From assembly GCA_004194705.1 (NCBI GenBank), contig SADC01001288.1, forward strand, positions 558,001 to 622,000: a stretch of DNA of 64,000 nt, given 5' to 3'. The notes under the pieces were generated by a model. It did no database searches. It was not told the DNA's origin and worked only from the letters and a program-made list of their open reading frames with translations. The position numbers and the translations under genes are program-made. Position 1 is the stretch's first letter; each line of letters starts with the position of its first letter. Of this stretch, positions 49,801-61,420 are shown in pieces. The stretch is from Ditylenchus dipsaci (taxonomy: Eukaryota > Nematoda > Chromadorea > Rhabditida > Anguinidae).

Positions 49801-52800
49801 TAAACTCCTATGGCCTTGTGTCGAAAATTGCAAAAACTACACATAAATGTCAGTTTGAAAATCAGCCTTATTCACAGCTAACAAGCCTAATTATAAGCCG
49901 AATTCATTGGGATAACTGTTTACAGTAAACTCACTTATTTAAACAACTAACCTGTTCTGAAACCAAATTTTTATTTGGCGTTCTGTGAGCTGTAGATGAG
50001 TTGATAGGTCAGCCTTTCGTTCTGCAGAAATGAAATTGTTTGAAAGAAACTCCTTTTCCAGCTCTAGCTGAATTTTATTTGTTTAATTGTTGAAGTGTTT
50101 TTTCGCACAGTTAACTAACCCTTTGTAGTTCAGTGTAGACGCTACGGTATTTGTCAGAGGTTCGCACACGTACATCTAATAAACAGCAAATTACAAATAA
50201 AAGTTTAGTAGAGCTTCTAGCTAAGATCAAAAAAAAATTGTGCTTTTGCTTGCAAACCCAAGTTGACTAATAGATCTTTCTCTGGAAATTTATCGTAGTT
50301 TTATTTAACGAATTTTGAACAGGGACTAATAGGACCATGAATATCATTCATAATCAGAGAATTTCAGGGTAATCCAAAAACACTACCATTGCCCCTCCTT
50401 CCCCCCCCCTCCCCCAATAACCCACTGCAAAGAATATTTTTCGGCGCTACTCGTTTTACCTGCCAACGCAAACCCAACTCTAAAAACGCAAAAAATGAAA
50501 TCACCGACTAAAGGGTTTTCAAGTAAAATTTTAAATTTTAGTGAAGAAAAAATATTTGAGAACCAGGCAATTAAATAAAAAAGTGAAGTATGGAATAAGA
50601 TTCAAGGAAGGGCTATCATATAAAAACGGTTAAATTTTCAACAAAAACTTTATACTGTAAAAATCATTGTGGCTATCGAAATAAACTCCAATCAAAAATG
50701 AAATAGACATGTAGAATAATCACTGCTTTTCTCTTTAATTAACACTAGCATCTTAAATTAGCATCTACTGCCAACCAAACTATTTTACAACCATCATGCC
50801 ACCATAAATTTTATGATATTTTATGGGTCTCCTCAAAACTACGTGACCATATATTGCATAGAACAACCGAAAATTACTAAAACTCACTATTGGTTCCGGG
50901 CCAGTTCTATAAGGCTGATTTGGTGGAAGGGCTGAGCGGTGATGATGCACAGATCGGAAATTTGCTGCCAGAGAAGAACTATTACTAGCGTTGCCATTTG
51001 ATTTGGCATTATTTTGGGCAAGCTAGTAGCTGATACTGATGCCTGTTTCCACTGATGGGTCGGATTGGAATGAGATTGGAGGAAATCTGCTGGATTGTAG
51101 CCATTGCTACTGTAGAGACCGTCGATTAAGGAAGTTTGGGCAGCACCAGCACCCATGTAATGTGGATATGGCTGATTATTGTACCCATTAATTAAGTGGT
51201 TATTGGCTTTATTCTGGAAAAATGAGCCGCAGGAATTGGTGGGCTGATCAATCAAATGATGATATGACGGTAAGTTGGTAGCTGCAGAACATGGCTGAAA
51301 ACTTATAATTTTGAGAAAAAGGTTTTCAAGCTTGGTGTTTAAGCAAACTCAAAAAGGTTTTTTTACGTCGTCCGAGTTTTAAAAAAGGGGTTTTTGACTA
51401 AAATATTAATTCTTTAGACTGTTTTAGTTATCACTAAATAATTTTTGGTCGCTGAACGAAATTCTTGAATCAAAAACATTACAGTCAATTAAATAAATGA
51501 ATGCTGGCTTATCCACAGTTAGCTACAGTTAACCATGCTAAAGTTAACATAAAAGGGGCATGCCCACGCTAATAAGAGGTGGTGCCCCGGAATTTAAATT
51601 TTTTTTTCTTATCATTGAACTGATGTATGGATTTTTCAACTTGGTTTCTAACGAAACCATAGGTAAAATAAAATTCTAGGCCCTGTTTTGTTAGAAACCA
51701 AGTTGAAAAATCCGTACATATGCTCAATAATTAGGAAAAAATTTTATATTCTCGGGTACCACCTATTATTAGTGTGGGCATGCCCCTTTAGGCTAGAGTT
51801 CGCCATGATTCAATTCATTAACTTTGGAGCAGTTTCGGTATACACCCCCAGTTTGCCTTGGTCTCCATGCTGATTTTTTTTTTAAACTTTTTCCGAATTT
51901 TTTTCAACTTTAACCAATAAAAAAACAGCTTTCATAAATTTCGAAAAATTAAAAAAAAATCAGCTTGGGGACCAAGGCAAACTGGGGGTGTATACCGAAC
52001 TTGACTGGGGGGTGTATACCGAAACTTAGCCTTAACGGAGCTAAACATCCTTTTAACTAGAGGATGTTTAAAGAAATTCGGCCACTTTAAAGGACCATGC
52101 TCACGGTGGTCTTCGCCATTTCAAAATTTTTCCTAATCATTGAACTTCCAGATTGGTTTCTAACAAAACAAGGCCTAGAATTTATTTTTAGGTTTAGTTT
52201 GTTAGAAACTCAATAAAAAATTCGTAAGTAAGTCCAACGATTAGGTCATGTAAATTTCTTGAGACACTTTTTAAAATAATTTTGTCTGTAGCTTAGAAAT
52301 TTGTGTTGAGAAATTCGTCTTAGATAATATATATGATGAAACTTTTGAAGCAAATTTCCTAGACGCTTACGTCAGAGGTGGTAGATGTGGGTTGACACAT
52401 AGAAAAGCTGGCAGCACCAGGGTTTAGCGACTGGTAGAATGACCGTTGATGGTCCATAGTCCACTCGAAGGGTGTGGGGTGCTTTAGCAGTAGGTTGCTG
52501 GAGGCTGTAGATGTGTCTTCATTGCTGTTGCTGAGCACAGGCTTTACATCTAGGCTTTCTGGAATCGCCAAACGGTATATAAAAGTAATTTCGCTGTTTT
52601 AAAATTTCTATAATCATATTAAAAAAAATTTCTCACTTTTTTCCTTTGCAATGAACATCCCGTATACCACCACGCCAACACCACCCCTCACCCCAACCCG
52701 TTACGCTAATACGGTATTTGTACCTTTCACAAATAAAAACTTGGTCTAACCTGATGGAGAACCATTTGCGGTGTAGCAAGGGTAGTAGTTATTATTAGGA

Positions 52801-54025
52801 AAGTAGGCAACAGCGGCTGCTAAAATTTAAATTTAGACTTTCAATAATCAAATGGCTAGTTTATGAATGACTGGTGTCTAACAAAGGAACCTCGCGAATT
52901 TGTTTTAACTCACAAATTAGAGTCTGGTCTCATTGGATAGCCAGTATGCGACTTTGAATCAAATCTGTAGAGATCTCGAGACCATAGGCCGATAAAGTTG
53001 GGATGAGAAGGATAGTAAAGTATTGATTGAAGGGGCTTTACATATTCATCGCCTAGGTCACAGGTTCGAATACCACTGGGTGCACACTAATTTATTTACT
53101 GCAATTTTTAAAGTTTACCCTTTATCGCTTTACCCCTTTATCGCTAATAAACTTTTTGAATAGCTAATAGCCGGAAGAGCATTTAGACACCAAACTTGAG
53201 AATAAAAGTGGGTAAAAAGGAGTGTGAACCCAGTGGTATTCGAACCTGTGACCTAGCCAATGCGTGTATAAAGCCCTAATTTAAATTCAAAAAATGCCAT
53301 GGTCCCCCTGTGGTTTTTCAATACTTTACTAGCCTTGTTATCTCAACTTTTGGCCTATGGGCCGAGATCTCATTAGATTTAATTCAAAGCCGCATTCTGC
53401 CTATTCAATAAGACCAAACAGCGCTACTGGAATATAGACCGCCCATATACCGTATTTCCTCTAATAAGAACCCATGGGCGCTTATTTTTCAAACCCCTAA
53501 AAATCTGAAAATTTTTGAGTCGATCTCGAAAATGTTCAGTGCTCAACCGAAATCTGAAACGCGGAATCAGTAGAGCTCGTGGGAGTTAATAAAACGCAAA
53601 GAACAGATTCGCGAAATATTTGCTCTGGGCTGAGAAATATGTCTTCAAAGTTAGGGGTGGGCGCTTATTAGAGAAAAATACGGTACATAGGACCAAGGCG
53701 TAAAAGCGTCCTGTTGTATTATGGCACTAAAATATTTATTCTGGGCTGAGGGTGGACATTTATTTCAATTTATTTAAGAGTCACCGATTAATAGAGAATG
53801 TGCGGCAAAAAGATAGACAAAAGTGTTGTCTCACCTGCCGCCGCAGCAGCCGCCACACCCTTTTTGCCATAAAGCTGGTCGAAAAACTGCTGAGAAGTGG
53901 ACTCATAGTTGTTGTGATTAGCACTAGGGTTATTCGGCTGAAAGCCCAAATTATTATTATTGTTGGTGTCATTGGAAGAAGGTGTAGAATGCATGTGGTT
54001 GGGTGGCACATTTTCTCTTGTAACC
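46827..54025 (-). CDS. cad/pal-1-like: Caudal/Cdx-type homeobox transcription factor
   Basis: Exons recognised (minus order): 53835-54025, 52751-52819, 52371-52558, 50888-51294, 50120-50175, 49952-50067, 46827-46869. Upstream exons may exist. The N-terminus is Asn/Gln/Ser-rich with a poly-Ala run and [21 protein letters not shown] resembles the hexapeptide preceding caudal homeodomains. The homeodomain starts [16 protein letters not shown], continues LELEKEF and [19 protein letters not shown], then IKIWFQNR. The last exon adds [13 protein letters not shown] and a stop, 3.1 kb away. KYRxVYT is diagnostic of the caudal class, and helix 2-3 resembles nematode PAL-1. In exon 50888-51294 the frame shifts by one base at the GGG run 51016-51018 (CCC on the coding strand), after which a much more protein-like frame ([14 protein letters not shown]) follows. 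Phase into the homeobox exon also fails by one. Confidence 0.88.
47842..48261. mobile_element. pogo-like MITE with duplicated central ends, TA-flanked
   Basis: The ends CAGTCGCCTCTCGATATAAC and GTTATATCGAGAGGCGACTG pair exactly, with TA on both sides. AAAAGTTCGTTCCCGCCTAG and its complement follow. The centre (48024-48082) repeats the subterminal word as a second inverted pair, CGCCTCTCGATATAACGGC / GCCGTTATATCAAGAGGCGC. It lies in the last caudal intron. Confidence 0.85.
49325..49510. repeat. Foldback repeat related to 1204-1831
   Basis: CCAAGTGCAAACCCCC...CAAAGAGTATTTTTCTCTAAG faces CTTAGAGAAAAATACTCTTTG...TTACTTGGGC. It is a shorter copy of the family at 1204-1831, in the last caudal intron. 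Confidence 0.5.
51551..51790. repeat. Foldback repeat in a caudal intron
   Basis: AAAAGGGGCATGCCCACGCT faces AGTGTGGGCATGCCCCTTTA. Further in, AACTTGGTTTCTAAC faces GTTAGAAACCAAGTT. Immediately downstream 51840-52020 is a second foldback around TACACCCCCAGTTTGCCTTG / GGCAAACTGGGGGTGTATAC. Confidence 0.55.
52880..53683. repeat. Foldback repeat (as at 1-400) followed by a CCGTATTT-family MITE
   Basis: 52890-53420 holds inverted arms with GGTCACAGGTTCGAATACCA and GGTATTCGAACCTGTGACC, then TGGGCCGAGATCTCA and GCATTCTGCC, matching the segment at 1-400. 53450-53683 is a separate TA-flanked element with ends CCGTATTTCCTCTAATAAG and CTTATTAGAGAAAAATACGG and inner word GGGCGCTTATT. Both lie in the caudal intron between 52819 and 53835. 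Confidence 0.7.
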
Positions 54026-55070
54026 CTAAACACTCAACATTTTTTTATCATTATTATACAGCCATCATCAACAATACAACACCTCATAAAACTACGGCAA
54101 GCCGTAAACTAATTGACTTAAAATTAAGACAAGGATAAATTCAAGTGCTCAAGTCAAAAGCCGGGAACTGAGTTATTTTGGCTTGTCTATCCCCACCCAT
54201 CTAGTACTGTAGTGCTAGCAATAGAGGCAGTTCTCACCCATGCAGTTTTGTGCGCCATAGAGAGAAAAAGATAAAGAAAGCAAACAGCACTGCTAAGACA
54301 CACACACACTATTGGCTGCCTTAAAAGGAAATCTGGAACCGCCCTTGAGCCCTTTTAGAGGCTAGATCAATGCTAATCAAATAAATAAAATATCTCTTTA
54401 CTCAAAAATATAACAATTGTTGTTAAAGGACTAAAACGCAGACCTTCTACGGTTTGGCAAAACTAAAACCTTGGCGAAGACAGAGACTTCTCGAAAGCAT
54501 TTCCTATTTAAATTTTTTTAATAATCTAGAAATATTTTCGAAAAAAATTCGTTTTGTACTTCTTTGCAGGGTGCCATATCGCCCCCTTTGGGGGCGTTCG
54601 CCCCTTTTGGATATTTCGCCCCTTTTTATTTTGAAAAAAGGGGCGAACATTAAACGTTTTTCCTTAAAGTTTCCACTTTTAAAAGGTTTTATGCCACTTT
54701 TTATTGTTTTCTTATTTTACTGCTACTCACTGGACCGTCCAGTGAGAAATATGATTGGTTTAAATGAGTTTGTGTTGTTGTTGAATGGCTCGATTGTTTT
54801 CTGGCTGAATAAAGTGTCATAAAATATAATTTTTGTTCATTTTTGTCTTGATTAGTTGACGCCCCCTTTTTGGCAAATTTTTTCTTATAAACGCCCCCAT
54901 TTTATGATTGTACGCCCCCTTTTCCCAAAACGATATGTGCACCCTGCTTCTTTGTTAAAAAAATAATCAAAAAAAATTTTACATTAACATAAAAACATTC
55001 GAAAAAGCGCTGACCCTAAAAATACTGACTTTATCGAATTTTTTAAATACAAAATCATTTTTCGGACAGG

Positions 55071-56107
55071 AGTACACTATTTGGCCAGAGCCAAAAGTGA
55101 GTTTTTTTGAGGTCTAAGTATTTTATAAGCCCTAGAAACGATAGAAATGGCGAAAAAATAGATGGGAAGGTCATTTTTCGAAAAAAAAATCGACTGTTTT
55201 GGTCTCTGTGGTTTTCGGTCAATTTTCGGCTTGGTCCCACTACGATTTTCGGTCATTTTTTGGTATTACACGCCGTTTTCGTTACTGTATCTTTGCGCAA
55301 AAGCTCCTTTATGCATTTTGATTACATGTCTTGCTCGGAATCATGTCTAAGGAAAGTGAGTGCGCGCATCTCTAACTCTCAAGCCCCCTGCGCCCCCTTC
55401 GGGGGCGCAGGGGCTTGAGAGTTAGAGATGCGCACACCCCACACATACCTTAGACGCGAATCACTTTAAAGTACTCTAGATGCATGAAAAGCATGCATAC
55501 CAGAGTTTGCTTAATGCGGTAGGTCCCAGTTAACGAAACTATGTTCAAATTCCATGTTTTTAGGCTCAACATAGGTGTTTAAGTCGAAAAATGACCAGAA
55601 ACCATGAGGAGAACAAAGCAGTCAAAAACAATTTTTTTTTCGAAAAATTGCCTTTTCACACTTTTTTTTGCCGTTTTTATCGTTTTTAGGGCATATGAAA
55701 TATGACTTGAGCCATGGCTGCCATATGTCCTTTTTAAAAAGATCTGTCCTTTTTGCAACTCAAATCTTTTTTTATTTTTGAAGTTTTAGTCAAATCTTTT
55801 TTTTCGATTCAAAATGGCGATAAGCACTAAATAAAATGCATTTTTCCTTCAATTCCTTTATTTTCGAAAACAAAAATTTTAATTTTTAAGATGGCACGCC
55901 TGCCTAAAACCCTCAAAAAACTCTTTTTTGGCTCTGGCCAAATACCGTAAATCCTCTAATAGAGCCCCGGGGCTTTATTTTTCAATCCCTGAAAAATGTT
56001 GAGATTGTCAATCAAAAATGGTGCTAACTCTGAACTCTAGTCAAAATCGAGGGGGGGGGGCTCTATTAGAGAGGGGGGCTCTATTAGAGGATTTACGGTA
56101 GTGTACT
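55071..56107. mobile_element. Foldback element with a TA-flanked MITE nested in its right end
   Basis: AGTACACTATTTGGCCAGAGCC at the left pairs with GGCTCTGGCCAAATA and GTGTACT at the right. That right end is split by a nested element at 55945-56098. The nested element has ends CCGTAAATCCTCTAATAGAG and CTCTATTAGAGGATTTACGG, with TA duplicated. The centre of the large element is a palindrome, GCCCCCTGCGCCCCCTTCGG facing its complement (55383-55415). Confidence 0.7.
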
Positions 56108-57222
56108 TTAGCTTTTTTTGGTTTTGGCTAATGACTTAAGAAGTGATGGATTGGCTGTGTAGCTTGTGCAGTTAACTATGTGTTATAATAACTATATGTT
56201 TTGTTGTATCTATTTTAAAATATATTAAGTTTTTGCTAAAAAAAATTCTTTGTATGTCCCAAAGAGTAGTAGCTGATAAGAAAAGTAGCCAAGAAAGTCG
56301 GTTTTTTACATGTTTGCTAGAGAGGCAATAGCTACTGCACTTTGGTGAATGCCGCCATTATTCTCGACAAAAAGGGTGAGCATTAGATAAGGTGATGGGC
56401 GATTATATTGATATAGGAGACTGAAATTATTAGGGTAATCGGTATTAGGGAGACTACTTAACTAATTGTCACCACTAAATTAATCGCATTATAATTTCCT
56501 ATTGTTGATTCTGTGTCTATGTTTAAGGGACATTACTAGGGATTAGCTTTGGTAGATAAGCACATATCTTTGTGCTATGTCATATTGAACGTTGTTATTA
56601 ATAACTGACGGACGTGATACCGTATTTTCTCTAATTGGAGGCCACGGTCCCTTATTTTTCTACCCCTATTACAGATTGGGCTCGTGGTAACCAACAATTG
56701 TCTTCCTCTCTCCCTTTAAATATTTTGAAGTTTTTTTCCTTAGCCGTTATTTTTAATTGTGTTTTTACAGATCGGCTCAGCTCGCTATAACAATTTTTCT
56801 GGTATATAAAGTCAGAAACACAATTTCGCTTGGTCCCCCATGTGGCTTGGGTCGTGTCCATCCAGAGGATATCCGCAGACCAGGACCCAAACCACAGGGG
56901 TACCAAGCGAAAATCGTGTTTTTCACATTATATACCAAAAAAAATTCCGTCAAAAGCTGAGCCGATCTGTCGAACAGAATTTTAAACAACGGTTTAGGAA
57001 AAAAGTTATGGCACTTGTGCACTTGGGGCACCTTTTTGGTTAACTGTAAATAGGGTTTAAACGTTTCCTAAGCAATTTTTATACGCTAGAAACGATAAAA
57101 AAAGTTGTTTCATAACAATTTCCGTACTTAAAAGTGAAGTTTTCGAAAAAACATTGGCTACCGAAGGTTGACAAACTGCCTTGATCACCCAAGGCAATTA
57201 AAACAAAAAAGGTATCTATATA

Positions 57223-57453
57223 CCGTATTTCCTCTAATTGCCGCCGGGGCGGCAATTAGAATCATGCAATTTTTTCAAACTTCAAGTGGTTCAAAACTCG
57301 TGTTTTCATTTATTGTTTGAGCTGTGTAAAAAGTGCCTGTTAGATTTTCGAAATCCCTCGCAGGCACTTTTTAGACAGTTTCAAGCAGTTGATGAAAACA
57401 GAAATTTATATACCACTTGAAGTTAGGGGGGGCGGCAATTAGAGAAAATACGG
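57223..57453. mobile_element. CCGTATTT-family MITE, TA-flanked (GGCGGCAATT variant)
   Basis: The left end CCGTATTTCCTCTAATTGCC and the right end GGCAATTAGAGAAAATACGG pair, with TA on both sides. The subterminal word GCCGCC / GGCGGC is private to this copy and found at both of its ends. Confidence 0.8.
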
Positions 57454-59405
57454 TATCACAAAAAAAACCAAAAAAGATGGAATTTGAACAAAGTTTTGTT
57501 AACTGGGGCCTACCGCATAAAGAAACTCTGGTATGCATGTTTTTTATGCATCCAGAGTCACTTTCGAGTCATTTGTGTCTAAGGTATGTGGGTGTGCGCA
57601 TCTCAACCGCAAGCAACCAAGCCTCCGGAGTGGTCGCAGGGGCTTGATGGGTTAGAGTTGCGCGCACTCACTCACCTTAGACATGATTCCGAGCGAGACT
57701 CTTGATGATACATGCATCAAAGACTCTTTTTGCTCAGCTCCAGTGACCAAACGTGGTAGGATACCAAAACGTGGTAGGATACCTTAACATAAGATATTTT
57801 ACCTTGGGGACTAAGGCAGTTGGTCAACCTTCTGTAACAACTTGTTTTTTTATTGTTTCTAGCGTATAAAAATTGCTTAGGAGACGTTCAAACCCTATTT
57901 ACAGTCAACCAAAAAAGGGGACCCGCAAGTGAACAAGTACCAAAGTTATGTCTAATTCAAACACTCGGATGAGAATGGGCCACCCTGTAGTCTCAGGTTT
58001 TATATATTTTATTAGATCTATGTTAATTTTGATTATTTGAAAGTTTGTTTTTTTTTCTAGTAGATATTACCAAATTTATTGGCGGACAACATGAATTAAA
58101 TAAACAATATTAAAAAATTTGGCCTTTATCACTTATGTGTGTAATGCAATAATAGGGCTACTAATTAATCCTGCACACATTTTGTGCATACAAATAAACC
58201 TGTGCGTTTGCCGTCAATCACATAAACAATTTTGGTTTGACCAACAAGTCTAAATTTGTTTCAGTCTTTTATTTTCAAACATATTCTTGCTGTCTGTTTG
58301 ATTATTGGATATGGTTGTGTGCAGTAGGGTTGTAAATTGATCGAATGTGGCACAGCCCCTAGGCTTTTTATCCAAACACACATTTCACACAGTCATTTGG
58401 CGCACATATCAGCCATTTGTTACAATGATTAAATATTGATTTATTTTAGAGATTCATTTGTGTAAACTTTTTTCGCTAAACTAAAAAAAGACAATATAAA
58501 GCAAAATATTTTAAAAAAAATGCAAAAAAATTCATAATAATAAAACAATAATCTGAAAATGGAGCATTTATTCCATATGGCGCTACTGGAGAATCAGTTG
58601 CTCCCAAACGGACGATACCCAACTCGTATAGATTAATGAACAAACTTTTCATTAGAAATCGTTAATTTTTGAAGGCGGAAATTTTGGAAAAGCCACTCCT
58701 GACACCATAATTTCTTCGTGAAACGAATCCGTTAAGATCAGATCAAAATAATTATTATGAGCTGAGATATTGCTATTTCGAGTGGACCAGTCAGAAAACT
58801 TGCACTACTCACCTACTTTAGTGTATATCTCAGCTCATAATAATTATTTTGATCTGATCTAAACGGATTTAGATTCAGTAAGAAATTTCAATGTTAGGAG
58901 TGGCTTTTCAAAAACTTCCGTTGTGAAAATTAACGATTTCTAATAAAAAGTTTGAAAAGTTCGTTCAGAAATCTATAGGAGTTGGATTTTTACCCTCCCA
59001 AACAGCTTGATTTCCCTGTTGATTTTTCATGAAAAACCGCTTGGTCCCCTCTCTTCGTTATGGTTATGGCAATACTGTGATTCTGGTGATTAGGATGCTT
59101 ATGGTTAGCATGTTCACCTTGATCACTTTTTAGGAAAAACAACAGGGTGAACCAAGCTATTTGGGAGAGCTTATTCTCCAGTAGCGCCCTAATCAAAAAT
59201 ATAGTATTTATTCCAGTTGTATGATGCGATTTTCAAATACGACAATTTTTTTAGAAACTAAAATCGCAGGGATACTTGATTGTGTTATCACTTTTGAAAA
59301 AAAAATTGAAAAATTTAATAGAAAAACGCAAAACCAAAATTGTGCCAAAAAAAAAGTAAATTCGCACCAAAAAAGATCCTTTTTGCACAAAAAAATATCC
59401 TAATT

Positions 59406-60017
59406 ACAGTCAAACCTCGATATAGCGCCAGCCCAAAAGTTCGTTCCCGCCTAGGGTGCGACACTTTTTCACCTTTTTTAAGGCATTTTTTAGTTCTGTT
59501 TTACAGTCTGGTCCAGGGCTGTGCACGGGCCGGGTTTTGGTCGGCCCGGCCCGGTGCAATCATTTTCCTGAAAAAATATTTTTTTTGAAAAGTTGGACAT
59601 TTTGGAGATAAAAAAGATACACCGGGCCGATCGGGCCGTGGGCCGAGAGATTTTAGGCCCGGCCCGGAGAAGAAGCGGCCCGGCCCGTGCCCAGCCCTTG
59701 TCTGGTCCCAAATATCGCAAGAATTCCGATTTTACCGATAGTTTTTTAAAATCTATACCGCTTTGCCATTTAAAAAACAAAACCTTGATATAACGTCACC
59801 TGTTTTCAAAAGGGGTGGCCTTGTATCGAGGGTTTGTTTTTTAAATGGCAAAACATTTTAGTTTTTTAAAACGACTGGTAAAATCTGAATCCTTGCAATA
59901 TTTGTGACCTGAGTGTAAAAACAGAACTAAAAAAAGCTTTCGAAAAAAATAAAGTAAAAAAGTGTCGGACCCTATGCGGGAACGAACTTGAGGGGGTGGT
60001 GTTATATCAAGTTTGAC
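59406..60017. mobile_element. pogo-like MITE interrupted by a GC-rich hAT-like MITE
   Basis: The ends CAGTCAAACCTCGATATAGC and TGTTATATCAAGTTTGACT pair. GTTCGTTCCCGCCTAGGGT identifies the family of 47842. At 59514-59699 a 186-bp insertion with ends CAGGGCTGTGCACGGGCC and GGCCCGTGCCCAGCCCTT is flanked by an exact 8-bp duplication GTCTGGTC (59506-59513 and 59700-59707). Its ends relate it to the element at 5097-6855. Confidence 0.82.
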
Positions 60018-60788
60018 TATATTTAAAAAAATACATCATGTGTTCTTGCCTAGAAATGATCGAAAATACACAAAAAATTTGAGACATTCGAAATCCTAAA
60101 AATTTTGATAAATTCTGATGTTAGTCACAAAACTTTTTGTGCTACAAAAAAAATAAGAACAGATACCGTAAACTTCCACCTTAGCAGTGTCTGCTCAACC
60201 ACCATAATAAAATTAGCTTTGTTGTGATACTCTTTTTTCTTTCAAAGACAAAAAACCATAAATTTGCGAATGTTTATGTTGTAGGGAAGCAGAAAGATGA
60301 CTTTGATTCCCGAACAATAGCCCTTCTTTCAAAAGTTAGGGAAAGTGATAAAATATTTTCATCAGGAGCAGAAAGAATAGCATCGGTGCATCCTCTTTGG
60401 TCCACAGACAACGCCCTTCCTTGACTGGAAAGCCGCCGCCAGAGAGATCGCGCAACAAAAGGCAGGGATTAACCCAATTGTAATCCTTCTCACCTCCCAT
60501 CCATCTCGACTACAAAAACTTGGATTCCTTTTGTGTGCCATATTTCACACATAGCTCAACAAAAAGGAAGAATAAGGCACCAAGACAATTCTTATTGGGG
60601 GTATGACAACTGAAATCCTGAATGCATTTTATAGCCTTGAGAAAAAATGTTGACATAGTTTCACCAAAATAGACTGCGATAAGTTTGGTCTTTTGGCCAT
60701 TCCGGAGTGGGTCCTAAGCCATCTCGTCTTTCCCCACCCCTGAATTTTACACAAAAAATTCAAATATTGCTGATTTCGTGTCGAGAAC

Positions 60789-60885
60789 AACTTTCGGCGA
60801 CAAGAAAAAGATTTTCGGCGACAAAAAAGATTTTCGGCGACAATAAAAAGTCTTTCGGCGATAAGTTTTTTCAGCGACAAGAAAA
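60789..60885. repeat. Tandem repeat of TTTCGGCGACAAGAAAAAGA-like units
   Basis: Four to five imperfect units of about 21-23 bp, each with CGGCGACAA or CAGCGACAA, run in one direction. The function is unknown. Confidence 0.6.
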
Positions 60886-61121
60886 AGTAGGCGCTATCGG
60901 AGAATCTGTTTCCCCTTATTGCCTTGGTCTCACCTGTTGATTTTTTACATATTTTGCCTTGGTCCCCCGGTTGTTTTTCAATTTTATCATGGTGATTGAG
61001 TTTAATGGTGATTTCACTTTAATCACCATAAGCACATTAAATAAGATTAAAAAACAACAGGGTAGACCAAGTATTTTTCACCAAAAATAACAGGGGGACC
61101 AAGGCAAAAAGGAGAAACAGA

Positions 61122-61420
61122 CAGTGATGTCAATAATGCCGAAAAACTGTACTACAGTTGCAAAAACTGTACTACAGTTTAGAACTGTACTACACTTTCA
61201 AAACTGTAGTACAGTTTAAAATAGTAGTCAAAACTGTACTATTGTTTCGAAAACAGTACTACTGTTTTCTGAAAACAGTAGTACTGTCAACCCTCGATAT
61301 AACGGCCCCCACCCCGATATAATGGCCCCCTCGATATAACGGCCCCTCGATATAACGCCCCCCCCTCGATATAACGGCCCTCCTTAGCCGGTCCCGACTA
61401 AGAGAACATACACTCGACAT
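61122..61420. repeat. Truncated copy of the 12958 MITE joined to a CTCGATATAACGGCC tandem run
   Basis: 61122-61287 begins CAGTGATGTCAATAATGCCG and continues with CTGTACTACAG words, but it stops just past its midpoint. It joins directly to repeated CCTCGATATAACGGCCCC units (61290-61380). That word matches the ends of the pogo-like family, here amplified in tandem. Confidence 0.7.
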
